Below, in pieces: positions 48,407 to 56,590 of a stretch of 57,174 bases of DNA. The notes beneath the pieces are model-generated. The model searched no databases, was not told the DNA's origin, and saw nothing but the letters and a program-made list of their open reading frames with translations. Every line of letters starts with the position of its first letter. Position 1 is the first letter of the stretch. Source of the stretch: Oscillospiraceae bacterium (GTDB lineage Bacteria; Bacillota; Clostridia; UBA1381); assembly GCA_022509005.1 (NCBI GenBank), contig JAFLUC010000004.1:1-57174 (forward strand), written 5' to 3'. A program made the translations under genes and the position numbers.

Positions 48407-48435
48407 ATTATAGCAGTATTCCATAAAAAAAACAA
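48407..48435 (-). promoter_or_regulatory. Promoter of mutS2-ybaK-DUF1015
   Basis: On the minus strand, TATAAT (48407-48412) is preceded by TGC as an extended -10, with a weak -35 TTGTTT (48430-48435) at 17 bp. Confidence 0.6.
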
Positions 48436-48442
48436 TATCCTA

Positions 48443-48471
48443 TTGCAAAATTATCTGATAAAGTTTATCAT
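48443..48471 (+). promoter_or_regulatory. Promoter of the sigma/anti-sigma pair
   Basis: TTGCAA (48443-48448), 17-bp spacer, TATCAT (48466-48471). This is a sigma-A type site; an ECF autoregulated promoter was not obvious. Confidence 0.55.
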
Positions 48472-48529
48472 AAAAATATCACATTTCTTGCTTCTGAATC
48501 GTGTTATATACGAAAGGAGTGATGAGAGC

Positions 48530-49018
48530 ATGAAAGAATTATCAGTGCGGCCGGCTGATAAGGATCTCGAAAATCTTGTGCTTATCTATTCAAATATGCT
48601 GTTCAAGCTGTGTTTTACTATACTTTGCAATAACGCTGACGCGGAGGATGCGGTTTCGGATGTTATGGTCAGGTATATCACGAGCTCGCCTGATTTTAGT
48701 GACGACGAACATAAAAAGGCGTGGCTTATAAGGGTCGCGACAAATATATGCAAGGATATGCTGCGGAAAAGGCGGAATCACCTGAATATTGACGATATAT
48801 GCGAATACTGTCAAACCGAGGAACGCACGAATATCGTAAGTGAAATTTTAAATCTGCCCGTTAAATACAAAACAGTTATCTATCTTTACTATATAGAGGG
48901 ATATAAAACAAAGGAAATTGCCGATATTCTTTCTGTCACGCCATCAGCGGTAAGAAAACGCTTACAGTACGGACGGAATATGCTCAGAATTGAATATGGA
49001 AAGGACGGATCAGAATGA
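48530..49018 (+). CDS. ECF-type RNA polymerase sigma factor
   Basis: 162 residues. Region 2 (about 20-85) includes IYSNMLFKLCFTILCNNADAEDAVSDVMVRYI and the DNA-melting helix with WLIRVATNICKDMLRK. Region 4 (about 105-158) includes LPVKYKTVIYLYYIEGYKTKEIADILSVTPSAVRKRLQYGR. ATG 48530 follows AAAGGAG by 10 nt; the frame is open upstream to 48443, but that overlaps the promoter. The stop overlaps the next gene by 4 bp in ATGA, so it is made together with its probable anti-sigma. Confidence 0.9.
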   Translation: MKELSVRPADKDLENLVLIYSNMLFKLCFTILCNNADAEDAVSDVMVRYITSSPDFSDDEHKKAWLIRVATNICKDMLRKRRNHLNIDDICEYCQTEERTNIVSEILNLPVKYKTVIYLYYIEGYKTKEIADILSVTPSAVRKRLQYGRNMLRIEYGKDGSE

Positions 49019-49767
49019 AAGAACAGGAATTAAAGGATGCGCTGAATCGTATAGAAATATCAGATGAAGCTCGCGGAAGAATTTTAGAAAAAAGCAAAAC
49101 AGTGAATAACAAAAAGGGAGATAGTTTTATGAAATCAAAAAAGAAATTTGCAATTATTGCCGCTGCGGTAGCCTTTGTATTAGGTGTTACAGCATTCGCT
49201 GTAAAAAATAATATAACATCCATGTACAGCATCTCATCATCGGTACCCGATTACACAGAGCTGCCGGAAGCGCAGCAGCTTGTTAAAGATGTTGGCTATG
49301 CGGTAGACATGGTCGAAGAATTTTCAAACGGATACAGCTTTGACGAGGGCGGCATCAGGAAAAATGTAATTAAATCAGACGATACCGTAGAAGAATTCAA
49401 ATCGCTTTCAATGTGGTACACCAATGGTGAAAATAAGGTAATACTTTCCATTGACAAATACGGCTCCGTCACACAGGACAAGGGCTCCGAGCTCGCAGCC
49501 AGAAACGGTGATGTGGACATTTACGAGTACAGCTTTATAAACAAAATCGTACCCGAAGACTATGTAAAATCAGCAGAAGAACTGGCGGCAGAGGAAAGCG
49601 GGAAATTATCATTTGCCTATGACGGAGAAAATCATATTGTGGAAACCAATATTAAATCTGTATCATGGACAAAAGATGATATACGCTATAGCCTGATGCA
49701 AATGGACGGTGAGCTTTCTACCAACGAGCTTATAGCTATGGCGAATGAATTGATTGACCAAAATTAA
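49015..49767 (+). CDS. Membrane-anchored anti-sigma-like protein
   Basis: 250 residues. A short N-terminal cytoplasmic part (MKEQELKDALNRIEISDEARGRILEKSK), a membrane helix at about 43-64 (FAIIAAAVAFVLGVTAFAV) and an extracytoplasmic domain of about 185 residues with no family I can name. Such sigma-overlapping genes with one membrane span usually encode the anti-sigma factor. An internal ATG at 49129 has its own ribosome binding site (AAAGGGAG), which could give a shorter form lacking the sigma-binding part. The trigger is unknown. Confidence 0.7.
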   Translation: MKEQELKDALNRIEISDEARGRILEKSKTVNNKKGDSFMKSKKKFAIIAAAVAFVLGVTAFAVKNNITSMYSISSSVPDYTELPEAQQLVKDVGYAVDMVEEFSNGYSFDEGGIRKNVIKSDDTVEEFKSLSMWYTNGENKVILSIDKYGSVTQDKGSELAARNGDVDIYEYSFINKIVPEDYVKSAEELAAEESGKLSFAYDGENHIVETNIKSVSWTKDDIRYSLMQMDGELSTNELIAMANELIDQN

Positions 49768-49771
49768 AGAT

Positions 49772-49799
49772 AAGAGACCGGCCTGAGGTCGGTCTCTTT
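49772..49799. terminator. Bidirectional terminator after the anti-sigma gene
   Basis: AAGAGACCG pairs with CGGTCTCTT around a 9-nt loop, followed by TTTG on the plus strand; it lies 5 bp after the stop codon and also ends the convergent hydrogenase transcript. Confidence 0.75.
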
Positions 49800-49807
49800 G
49801 CAGTTTA

Positions 49808-51301
49808 TTATTCAGATTCGTGAGGCATGTCAAAGCTTCTGCGTACCATATCCACATCGTTTGCCTCCATGGAGTCAAGCATATCGGTAATGGAATCATC
49901 GTCCTTGCCGTTGATTTTCTTAAGCCGTGCAGCCTTAAGCTGTGCGAGCATAGCAATCGAGCCCGGACCCGCAATACAGCCGCCGCTGCACGCCATACCC
50001 TCTATTATATCCTCAGGCAGCTTGCCCACCTTAAGCATAGCGAGCGCAACTTTACAATCCTTAACGCCGGAACAAGCCTTTACACGTATATCTGTTACAC
50101 CGTTTTCTGCCGCTGCCTTTGCAACCGCCTGTCCTACTCCGCCCGCTGCGGAGAAACGGCGTCCGAACGATGTTGCGTCAGGTTTTACATCCTCTTCACA
50201 TTTAGCCGGATCAATATTCTTAGCATCAAACAGAGCATTGAGCTCTTCAAATGTCATTACAGCATCAGGTGCTTCCATCATTTCCGCTTCAAATTTTTTC
50301 GCAATACACGGACCTATAAAAGCTATAAAAGCATTCGGATGCTTGTCAAGTATGTATCTTACATTTGCCTGCATAGGTGAAACCGTTGATGACACGTATT
50401 TCATAAGTTCCGGATAGTGCTTTCTTATCAGGTTCACAAACGCCGGACAGCATGAGGTAGTCATTTTTTCGCCCTCCGCTTTCCGTTCAATAAGCTCCTT
50501 CGCCTCGTTCATAGCAACCATATCACCGCCAAGAGCGACCTCATATACATAGTCAAAACCAAGCTGCTTCATTGCAGTTTTAAGCTTTCCTATCGTTACT
50601 GTGGGTCCGAACTGACCTTCAGCCGCAGGTGCCGGTATGGCAACCGTTACCCGGTTGGGGTCTTTTATTGCGCGTATTACATGCGTGATATGCGACATAT
50701 CGGAAATTGCGCCAAACGGGCATGCACTCGCACAGTGTCCGCATACTATACATTTCTTATTATCAAGCTTAGCGAGCTTATCATCACCGATTGAAATTGC
50801 GTTCACTTCACAGCTGCGCATACACGGACGCATAAGGTCCGCTATAGCGTTATACGGACATGCACTGGCACATCTGCCGCATTCACGGCATTTTGACTGA
50901 TCTATGTACGCACCTCGCGGTGTTATGGTTATCGCACCGAACGCGCATGCTTTCTGACATGCTTTCTGCATACAGTTCTGGCAGTTCTCCGTCACCTGAA
51001 AACGATTGATCGGACATCCCTCGCATGCCGCCGGGATTACCTGCAGCACATGCTGATTCATGTCGATGTGCTCAGCATTATGCGCAGGAATAGGTGTTTC
51101 TCCCATCGCAACTCTTACGCGCTGACGAATTATCTCGCGCTCTTTATAGACACAGCAACGGAACTTAGGTGTGATACCCGGAATGATTTCAAACGGAATA
51201 GCCTCAATTGCCTCCTGATCAAGGGTTCCATTAAACTCATTTTCAGCAACACTTTTAAGTACCTCATATTTCAATTCTGATCTTACGTCGTCCCTTTTCA
51301 T
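49808..51301 (-). CDS. [FeFe] hydrogenase, group-B-like, single-subunit
   Basis: 497 residues. The N-terminal third carries iron-sulphur motifs: CQNCMQKACQKAC, CRECGRCASACP, PCMRSCEV and CIVCGHCASACPFGAI. The C-terminal H-cluster domain has L1 TSCCPAF, L2 GPCIAKKFEAE and L3 MACSGGCIAGPG, so the four cysteine ligands of the active site are all present. L1 reads TSCCPAF where the common clostridial group A enzymes have TSCCPxW; this fits group B. It would exchange electrons between ferredoxin and H2 in the cytoplasm. The maturases HydE, HydF and HydG are not in the window. AGGAGG precedes the ATG. Confidence 0.85.
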   Translation of the reverse strand: MKRDDVRSELKYEVLKSVAENEFNGTLDQEAIEAIPFEIIPGITPKFRCCVYKEREIIRQRVRVAMGETPIPAHNAEHIDMNQHVLQVIPAACEGCPINRFQVTENCQNCMQKACQKACAFGAITITPRGAYIDQSKCRECGRCASACPYNAIADLMRPCMRSCEVNAISIGDDKLAKLDNKKCIVCGHCASACPFGAISDMSHITHVIRAIKDPNRVTVAIPAPAAEGQFGPTVTIGKLKTAMKQLGFDYVYEVALGGDMVAMNEAKELIERKAEGEKMTTSCCPAFVNLIRKHYPELMKYVSSTVSPMQANVRYILDKHPNAFIAFIGPCIAKKFEAEMMEAPDAVMTFEELNALFDAKNIDPAKCEEDVKPDATSFGRRFSAAGGVGQAVAKAAAENGVTDIRVKACSGVKDCKVALAMLKVGKLPEDIIEGMACSGGCIAGPGSIAMLAQLKAARLKKINGKDDDSITDMLDSMEANDVDMVRRSFDMPHESE

Positions 51302-51333
51302 ATTATCCTCCTAAAATTTTTTTCTCTGATATT

Positions 51334-51362
51334 ATAATACAATAAAACAACCTAAAAGTCAA
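51334..51362 (-). promoter_or_regulatory. Promoter of the hydrogenase gene
   Basis: On the minus strand TTGACT (51357-51362), 17-bp spacer, TATTAT (51334-51339). Confidence 0.65.
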
Positions 51363-51375
51363 TATCCGAAAACAA

Positions 51376-51407
51376 ACCGCAGCGCAAAAAACGAAATGCG
51401 CTGCGGT
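51376..51407 (-). terminator. Terminator of the aquaporin gene
   Basis: ACCGCAGCGC and GCGCTGCGGT form a perfect 10-bp stem with a 12-nt loop, followed on the minus strand by TTGTTTTC. Confidence 0.75.
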
Positions 51408-51449
51408 ATTTTGTGTAAAACGGGTCAAGTGATTTAATAAGCTTATGGA

Positions 51450-52175
51450 TTATTTTTTGTTTGTCTTGCTTGATGAACTGGTTTGTTTATCTGACTCGAG
51501 AAACTTGTACACTCCTGCTGCAAGAGCAGCGCCAACCAACGGTCCGAAAATGAATACCCATATGCATGAGAGCGGTACTGTATTGCCTGCTATTACAGCA
51601 GCGATAGCGGGACCTATACTTCTTGCCGGGTTAACGGATGTGCCTGTAAGTCCGATTCCGAGTATGTGTACAAGTGTGAGAGTAAAGCCTATAACAACAC
51701 CCGCAAACGAGCCATGCCCCGCCTTTTTCGAGGTCACGCCGAGTATTGTCAAAACGAATATAAAAGTAAGAACTATTTCAACAAGAAGTCCCGCAACAAT
51801 GCTTCCGTTCACTCCGGCAAGTCCGTTTGAGCCAAAGCCGCCAGTCATGTCAACTACACCGCCAAGACGGAAAATCGCCGCGAGAACTCCCGCGCCGGCG
51901 AGTGCGCCCAAAATCTGAGAAACAACATAGCCGATAAAATCTTCTGCCGACATTCCGCCGCTTAAAAGCACACCGAGCGAAACAGCAGGATTAATATGAC
52001 AGCCTGAAATATTTCCTATGCAGTAAGCCATACCTACGATAACAAGACCAAATGCCAGCGCTGTGAGTATATATCCACAGCCAACTGCGGCATCGCAGCC
52101 CACGAGCATAGCCGTTCCGCATCCCATAATTACGAGTACCATGGTGCCTATAAATTCAGCAATAAATTTTTTCAT
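51450..52175 (-). CDS. Aquaporin / glycerol facilitator (MIP family)
   Basis: 241 residues with six membrane helices and the two NPA pore loops: SGCHINPAVSLGVLL (about 58-72) and TGTSVNPARSIGPAI (about 180-194). The residue after the second NPA is Arg, as in all MIPs. The presence of Ile and Gly in place of the bulky residues around the selectivity filter was not resolved, so water (AqpZ) or glycerol (GlpF) cannot be told apart; the overall length favours an AqpZ-type channel. AAAGGAG precedes the ATG; monocistronic with its own promoter. Confidence 0.92.
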   Translation of the reverse strand: MKKFIAEFIGTMVLVIMGCGTAMLVGCDAAVGCGYILTALAFGLVIVGMAYCIGNISGCHINPAVSLGVLLSGGMSAEDFIGYVVSQILGALAGAGVLAAIFRLGGVVDMTGGFGSNGLAGVNGSIVAGLLVEIVLTFIFVLTILGVTSKKAGHGSFAGVVIGFTLTLVHILGIGLTGTSVNPARSIGPAIAAVIAGNTVPLSCIWVFIFGPLVGAALAAGVYKFLESDKQTSSSSKTNKK

Positions 52176-52257
52176 AGTATTTTCTCCTTTCTATTCACCT
52201 TTTAATGATATTTTCGCTTATTAAATCATAACCCGGAAAATACAATATTATGAATAT

Positions 52258-52286
52258 ATTATATCAGCTTTTTATCGGCTTTTCAA
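52258..52286 (-). promoter_or_regulatory. Promoter of the aquaporin gene
   Basis: On the minus strand TTGAAA (52281-52286), 17-bp spacer, TATAAT (52258-52263); leader of about 75 nt. Confidence 0.75.
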
Positions 52287-52338
52287 TGTTTTGCCACTCA
52301 CATTTCCATTACAATTATATTACATTTCCGGGAAATAT

Positions 52339-52373
52339 CAAAAAAACCGCCTAAACATAATGCTTAAGCGGTT
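52339..52373 (-). terminator. Terminator downstream of the defence-like cassette
   Basis: On the minus strand AACCGC...GCGGTT closes a hairpin that continues with TAA/TTA pairing, then seven T residues. It is the first clear terminator downstream of the SMC-like ATPase gene. Confidence 0.6.
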
Positions 52374-52645
52374 CTGGTACAGCACACACAGACAAAGGCG
52401 AACTCGTTTATGTAGGTAATACCTATGGAATATTAGTATATCTATAATTTCCATGTAATAATATCAACCGGCAGTATCATCTTTTCGATACTGCCGGTTA
52501 TCCAATTTCATATGTCGTTCTTTATAATATTTAGATTTTGTTATGTCATTTTTCATTACGTGTAGTCAAAATACAGATGTATCGTTTGTAAATACACTGT
52601 TTTTGTACTTACATACTCAAATCACATTTATATCAATAAAATTAA
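52374..52645. other. Intergenic junction between the core and the AT-rich accessory region
   Basis: No gene seen. AACCGGCAGTATC (52466-52478) and GATACTGCCGGTT (52487-52499) form a perfect 13-bp stem without a clear U-run on either side. AGGTAATACCT (52414-52424) is a short near-palindrome. From here rightward the base composition becomes AT-rich. No direct repeat or tRNA remnant that would mark an attachment site was found by eye. Confidence 0.4.
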
Positions 52646-54379
52646 TTATACTGTATCTATGCCATACTCAGATAATATTGATAGATTTTTAATAAAGGCA
52701 TTTTCAATAAGTCCATAATCTTTTTCATTTAATAATCCTCGTTTTATTAGAAATTTATGTTTCTTACCGCTAAATTCAATATTATGTGTATTGGTGGTCG
52801 CCATAATTATTTGAGAATCTTTTGGAGTTTTATTCAACAATGTATCAAATATGCTTTTTATGCTTTCAGTAGATTGTTCTTGCTGCAACATTGTATCTAT
52901 GACTAAAGGAAATATAATAGCATCATTATTTTTTCTTATCAAATCATAATAAGCCAATGTATACGCAAGAACTACTTTTGGCAAGTCACTACCATCTGCT
53001 TTAATTGAATAACCTATCTTTTTTTCTTCTGCCAATGTTACGTCAGTAATTGACAATGAATTTATATAGATATTAATTCTAGTATTAAATTCACGGGTTA
53101 TCATTTCAGCATATTCTTTATATGAATCAAGCTTCGTCTGTATATCATCTAAAATTTTATTAAGTTTCTCGATTTCTTCGTTAATTGCCAGTGTATCTTC
53201 ACGTGCTTTGACTAACAAAGCATTTACTCCATTGCTAATAAGAACATCGCGTAATTCTATATCATTTCTTTTGCTAGACAATAACTGTTGAAGCGGCTTT
53301 TCGCTTGTAACAAATTCGTCAATCTGTTGTTTTGTTTCAATAATTTGATTATTTATCTTTACAATAGTCTTGTTACAAGATTTTAATTCCTCAATACACA
53401 TAACGATATCCATTTCAAATGCGTATCTATTAGAAATAGAGTTTTTATGTATAGTGCCACATACAGGACAGATTATTTTGTCATCTGTTAAATGTTTATC
53501 GGCATATTTTTTATCTTTTTCCATATCAGATAAAATACTAGATATGTTATTCTTACGCTCCGTAATTTCTATTTTTTTATTTTCTAGTTTCAGTAATTTT
53601 TGCTTTAAATTATTTTTTTCTTTTTGAATTGTATTTAATTCAGTTGTCAAATTTCGTAGTTCTTTTTCGAATTCTGAGATATCTACATTAATATCTAAAA
53701 TATTTCCAAAATATTTTTTTCCTTGCTCAATCGTAGCATGACATTTTTTCAGTTCTTGTTCATACATAAATATCTTTTGACGAGATTTATTTTGATTTAA
53801 TAGCTGAATATAGTATTCATTATCAGTCATACCCGTATAATATTTCATTATATTTAGTAAATATTTGTCATACATACTCACTTCTGAAAAAGATTTCCAG
53901 TTGCCACTCCACCCCATGTCTTGATCTATATAAAATGGTAAGAAATATGCTGACGGATATGGTGCATGTAATTTAGGATTGTCTTTTTCTTGAGAAAGTG
54001 TTAATTCTAACCTAAAATCAAAAAAAGTTTTATAAAACTCTTTTAATTCATGTACTGATAAAAACACTTTTACATCTTTATTAGAACCTAAAATAAAGCT
54101 ATCACCATATCTAAAAAGGGAGTATTCATTATCATTATATGTAAATCGCACTAAAGTTACTATATCTAGAATTTTCCAATTTTTTGTATATTTTGCTAGC
54201 TTTGCTCCAAAAGCATAGTATATGCTTTTCATTAATAGTGATTTGCCCGTATGATTTATAGATTTGCCCTCATCATCTTCACTAGTTATAATTGTAATAT
54301 TTTCATCAAAATCTACTGTTTTTGCCTTTTTCATCGGCGGCGATATTATGGTTAACGATTTTAATACTACTTTTTTCAT
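52646..54379 (-). CDS. SMC/RecN-like ATPase of an ABC-three-component-like defence cassette
   Basis: 577 residues. The N-terminus LKSLTIISPPMKKAKTVDFDENITIITSEDDEGKSINHTGKSLLMKS carries Walker A (GKS, near 45-47) in the manner of DUF2326/ABC-3C ATPases. Two coiled-coil arms (about 190-290 and 340-430) flank a single ICPVCG zinc-hook-like motif near residue 302. FPLVIDTMLQQEQS near 490 is the Walker B segment. Such SMC-like proteins drive effector nucleases in prokaryotic conflict systems. AAGGGTGAG precedes the ATG. It lies 84 bp after the nuclease gene; the codon use is much more A/T-rich than in the left part of the window, a sign of transfer. Confidence 0.75.
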   Translation of the reverse strand: MKKVVLKSLTIISPPMKKAKTVDFDENITIITSEDDEGKSINHTGKSLLMKSIYYAFGAKLAKYTKNWKILDIVTLVRFTYNDNEYSLFRYGDSFILGSNKDVKVFLSVHELKEFYKTFFDFRLELTLSQEKDNPKLHAPYPSAYFLPFYIDQDMGWSGNWKSFSEVSMYDKYLLNIMKYYTGMTDNEYYIQLLNQNKSRQKIFMYEQELKKCHATIEQGKKYFGNILDINVDISEFEKELRNLTTELNTIQKEKNNLKQKLLKLENKKIEITERKNNISSILSDMEKDKKYADKHLTDDKIICPVCGTIHKNSISNRYAFEMDIVMCIEELKSCNKTIVKINNQIIETKQQIDEFVTSEKPLQQLLSSKRNDIELRDVLISNGVNALLVKAREDTLAINEEIEKLNKILDDIQTKLDSYKEYAEMITREFNTRINIYINSLSITDVTLAEEKKIGYSIKADGSDLPKVVLAYTLAYYDLIRKNNDAIIFPLVIDTMLQQEQSTESIKSIFDTLLNKTPKDSQIIMATTNTHNIEFSGKKHKFLIKRGLLNEKDYGLIENAFIKNLSILSEYGIDTV

Positions 54380-54470
54380 TTTTTCTCACCCTTAAATTGC
54401 GAATTAGTCTTTTATAACACAGCATTTTATCTTGATTGTTTAAAGCTCGTTTTATCTGTAACTTATCCAT
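54306..54470 (-). CDS. Possible 54-residue overlapping ORF between the two cassette genes
   Basis: ATG 54470 overlaps the end of the nuclease gene and is preceded by AGGGAGTGG, a reasonable ribosome binding site; the frame then runs 73 bp into the ATPase gene in another frame. The peptide is very basic (MDKLQIKRALNNQDKML then CYKRLIRNLRVRKNEK) and resembles no ABC-3C middle component that I know. It may be only a relay that couples translation of the ATPase, or not a gene at all. Confidence 0.25.
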   Translation of the reverse strand: MDKLQIKRALNNQDKMLCYKRLIRNLRVRKNEKSSIKIVNHNIAADEKGKNSRF

Positions 54471-55569
54471 ACAAATTCCACTCCCTAAAAAATATTGCAC
54501 TAATATAATATTTATCATAAATATTTGATATAGAAGTATCTAACTGATAGACTTGATTGACGATATTTTCAACGTATTCTTTTAATTCAGTGTCGTCATT
54601 TATCGATTTACCATTAATCAAATCTGTAATTTTCTTTCTGATAAAGTTTACCATTTTTTGCAGTAGTAGATTGTCTATATTCAATATTTCCATTTCAATA
54701 TCTTTAAATGCTTTTTCTATCTTTTTTGTTTCTATAATAGAATAGATTTTCGAAAGATCCGTATGGACTATTGTATACATTTTTTGCAATTTAGAACTAT
54801 TATAAATTATATTTAATTGTTCTTGTAAATCTTGTTTACTTATACTCTTATGAACAATTAAATCTCTTTTATTAGTAATTTCTCCCTCATAAGTGCTTTT
54901 ATTCTTAATGCTTTTTAAAAGCAAATCATAAAGAACCGTATCATTTATATCTGAATCCGGATACAGTGTATTTAAAAACACATTAACTTTTCCTATACTC
55001 GTCTCTTTAAAAGAATTTATGTCCAAATCTGAACAGTTAAAAGACAATATTTTTTTGCACTGTTCTTTACAATCACTATTTTGGGGGCAATTAACACACA
55101 TCTGATCCTTAAATTTTTTTATATCTTTATCAGATAATAAGTCCAATAAAAGAGGATTGTGTTCTTGTGTGCTAATCTTATCAAATTTACAAGGCAAATT
55201 TGACACGAACTGAATATTTCTTGCATATGGATTATATCGATTATAATTATCAATGAGTTTTTCTATTATACTTGATTTTGGATTTTTCTTTGTACCTTTA
55301 CTTGTTAAGTCATTTGTTTTCCAATAATAGACACCTTTCTTTGTATTTGTTTTTATCTGATAGAAATCAATATACTTGGGATCCTCTGATGAATCTAGTA
55401 CAATAACATCATCAGCAAATTCAAAAATCATCATAAAATCATCATCTGTTCCAAAGAGATCTAATAATTTGATTAGTCCCCAATGATATTGGTATTGATA
55501 CCTATTACCTGTTCGTTGTCCTGCATTTTCTCTAACAGGCTGAGATATTAAGTTTTCTAATGCGTTCAT
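54463..55569 (-). CDS. DUF4297/Cap4-type nuclease effector of the cassette
   Basis: 368 residues. The N-terminal 85 residues match the DUF4297 (Cap4) endonuclease: AGQRTGNRYQYQYHWGLIKLLDLF, FEFADDVIVLDSS with its acidic residues, and IDFYQIKT, where Gln71 and Lys73 replace the ExK of the PD-(D/E)XK fold. KxxYYWKTNDLTS follows. The C-terminal 280 residues are helical and unlike a SAVED sensor; a Cys-rich patch (CVNCPQNSDCKEQCKK, about residues 170-186) may bind metal. ATG 55569 follows GGAAGG; a TTG further up is in frame. It probably cleaves DNA when the SMC-like ATPase detects invasion, by analogy with ABC-3C systems. Confidence 0.7.
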   Translation of the reverse strand: MNALENLISQPVRENAGQRTGNRYQYQYHWGLIKLLDLFGTDDDFMMIFEFADDVIVLDSSEDPKYIDFYQIKTNTKKGVYYWKTNDLTSKGTKKNPKSSIIEKLIDNYNRYNPYARNIQFVSNLPCKFDKISTQEHNPLLLDLLSDKDIKKFKDQMCVNCPQNSDCKEQCKKILSFNCSDLDINSFKETSIGKVNVFLNTLYPDSDINDTVLYDLLLKSIKNKSTYEGEITNKRDLIVHKSISKQDLQEQLNIIYNSSKLQKMYTIVHTDLSKIYSIIETKKIEKAFKDIEMEILNIDNLLLQKMVNFIRKKITDLINGKSINDDTELKEYVENIVNQVYQLDTSISNIYDKYYISAIFFREWNLYG

Positions 55570-55629
55570 AAAAAACCTTCCATTCCCCAAATAATGAACG
55601 TTATTTTTGGCAATAATTATAATATTATA

Positions 55630-55659
55630 ATTATATCATATTATTGATGTGAATGTCAA
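55630..55659 (-). promoter_or_regulatory. Promoter of the defence-like cassette
   Basis: On the minus strand TTGACA (55654-55659), 18-bp spacer, TATAAT (55630-55635). AATAA-cgttca-TTATT downstream of it could be an operator. Confidence 0.6.
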
Positions 55660-55761
55660 TCCACATATATTATAAATCGTCATATTATAACAACAATTAC
55701 TTTGGTACAACAATTAACAATCATATAAAAACAGCAGCATTACTAGTGTTTTACCGCTGTT

Positions 55762-56037
55762 CTATGTAGTTATTTCTTGTTCTTGTTTCCATTTTTCAAA
55801 TTCTTTCTTGCCTTCTTCACTCTCATAAAATGCTTGGATTTGAGGTAAAATCATTTTTGCAAGTATGTTTATCTCATAATCAGATATGTATGGCTTATTT
55901 GTTTCAATTATTTCAAAATCGATCGTATATAATCCCTCCTTTCCGTGGTCATTTAAAAGCAGATTTTCAAGGTTCTTGATATAACTACCAATGCCCCTTG
56001 ACTTTTGAGGCCTGAAACCATAGGTTTTATGTGGTTT
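55762..56037 (-). pseudogene. 91-codon reading frame without start codon, remnant of an element gene
   Basis: Open from just after a TAG at 56038-56040 to a TAG at 55762-55764, with clear protein-like composition: KPHKTYGFRPQKSRGIGSYI at the start, DHGKEGLYTIDFEIIET in the middle, and an acidic, Lys-rich C-terminus ending EKWKQEQEITT. There is no ATG, GTG or TTG before residue 58. An AGGAGG site lies at its 5' end, directly after the VLP gene, but the codon it should serve is missing. It looks like a gene that lost its start; the family is not recognised. Confidence 0.55.
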
Positions 56038-56045
56038 CTAACCTC

Positions 56046-56429
56046 CTAAATGTCCATGTTATATCTACGTTTCTTTTCATATTCAGCCTTTTTCTTTTTA
56101 CGTTCTGTTCTTGCACAATTCTCACAATATTTTCCCCTGTTAGATTTCGGGGTAAATGTTTTTCCGCATATAACACAGTGTTTTGATTGCTGTGGCTGCA
56201 CAATTTCCGTAAACAATGACTTGTCCTGTGGAAGTACACAATGCCTGAACCATTTACAACATACAGAATATGAAATCATCTGCACGCACTCACAATCAAG
56301 CGCAGCACATTGACCATCGCAATAATTACAGCAGATTTTGCGTATAAGAGCATTAGCGCTTTTACGCTGATTTGGTGTCATATGGATTAGAGCACTATTC
56401 TTATTTCTTTCAATTGGTAGTAAATTCAT
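56046..56429 (-). CDS. Cysteine-rich VLP domain protein of conjugative elements
   Basis: 127 residues with about 13 cysteines. The N-terminal part NQRKSANALIRKICCNYCDGQCAALDCECVQ, then CVLPQD (the VLP that gives the family its name) and a C-terminal zinc ribbon CVICGKTFTPKSNRGKYCENC with a basic tail. This Cys_rich_VLP family is found in clostridial integrative conjugative elements; its role is unknown, probably nucleic-acid binding. AAAGGAGG precedes the ATG by about 10 nt. It is divergent from the XRE gene at 56591. Confidence 0.85.
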   Translation of the reverse strand: MNLLPIERNKNSALIHMTPNQRKSANALIRKICCNYCDGQCAALDCECVQMISYSVCCKWFRHCVLPQDKSLFTEIVQPQQSKHCVICGKTFTPKSNRGKYCENCARTERKKKKAEYEKKRRYNMDI

Positions 56430-56500
56430 ATATTTTTCATCCTCCTTTCCTGTCGGTATAAATAAATTATACCAGAAAATTTAAATCAGATTGCTATTGT

Positions 56501-56512
56501 GCATATATATGC
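56501..56512. promoter_or_regulatory. 12-bp palindrome between divergent element genes
   Basis: GCATATATATGC lies between the -10-like TATAAT of the VLP gene (56466-56471, minus strand) and the -35 of the XRE gene. It is a candidate binding site for the XRE regulator. Confidence 0.35.
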
Positions 56513-56539
56513 GTTTTACCAAAAACACCCATTAAGTTA

Positions 56540-56568
56540 TTGCAAATCTGCACCATTGGTGATATACT
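56540..56568 (+). promoter_or_regulatory. Promoter of the XRE regulator
   Basis: TTGCAA (56540-56545), 17-bp spacer, TATACT (56563-56568), directly followed by AGGAGGTG (56578-56585). Confidence 0.65.
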
Positions 56569-56590
56569 TATTTTAACAGGAGGTGTCGCT

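Noticed and set aside
56027..56239. A 70-codon frame on the minus strand overlapping the VLP gene
   Set aside because: It is a shifted frame inside the clearly coding Cys-rich VLP gene, with no separate ribosome binding site.
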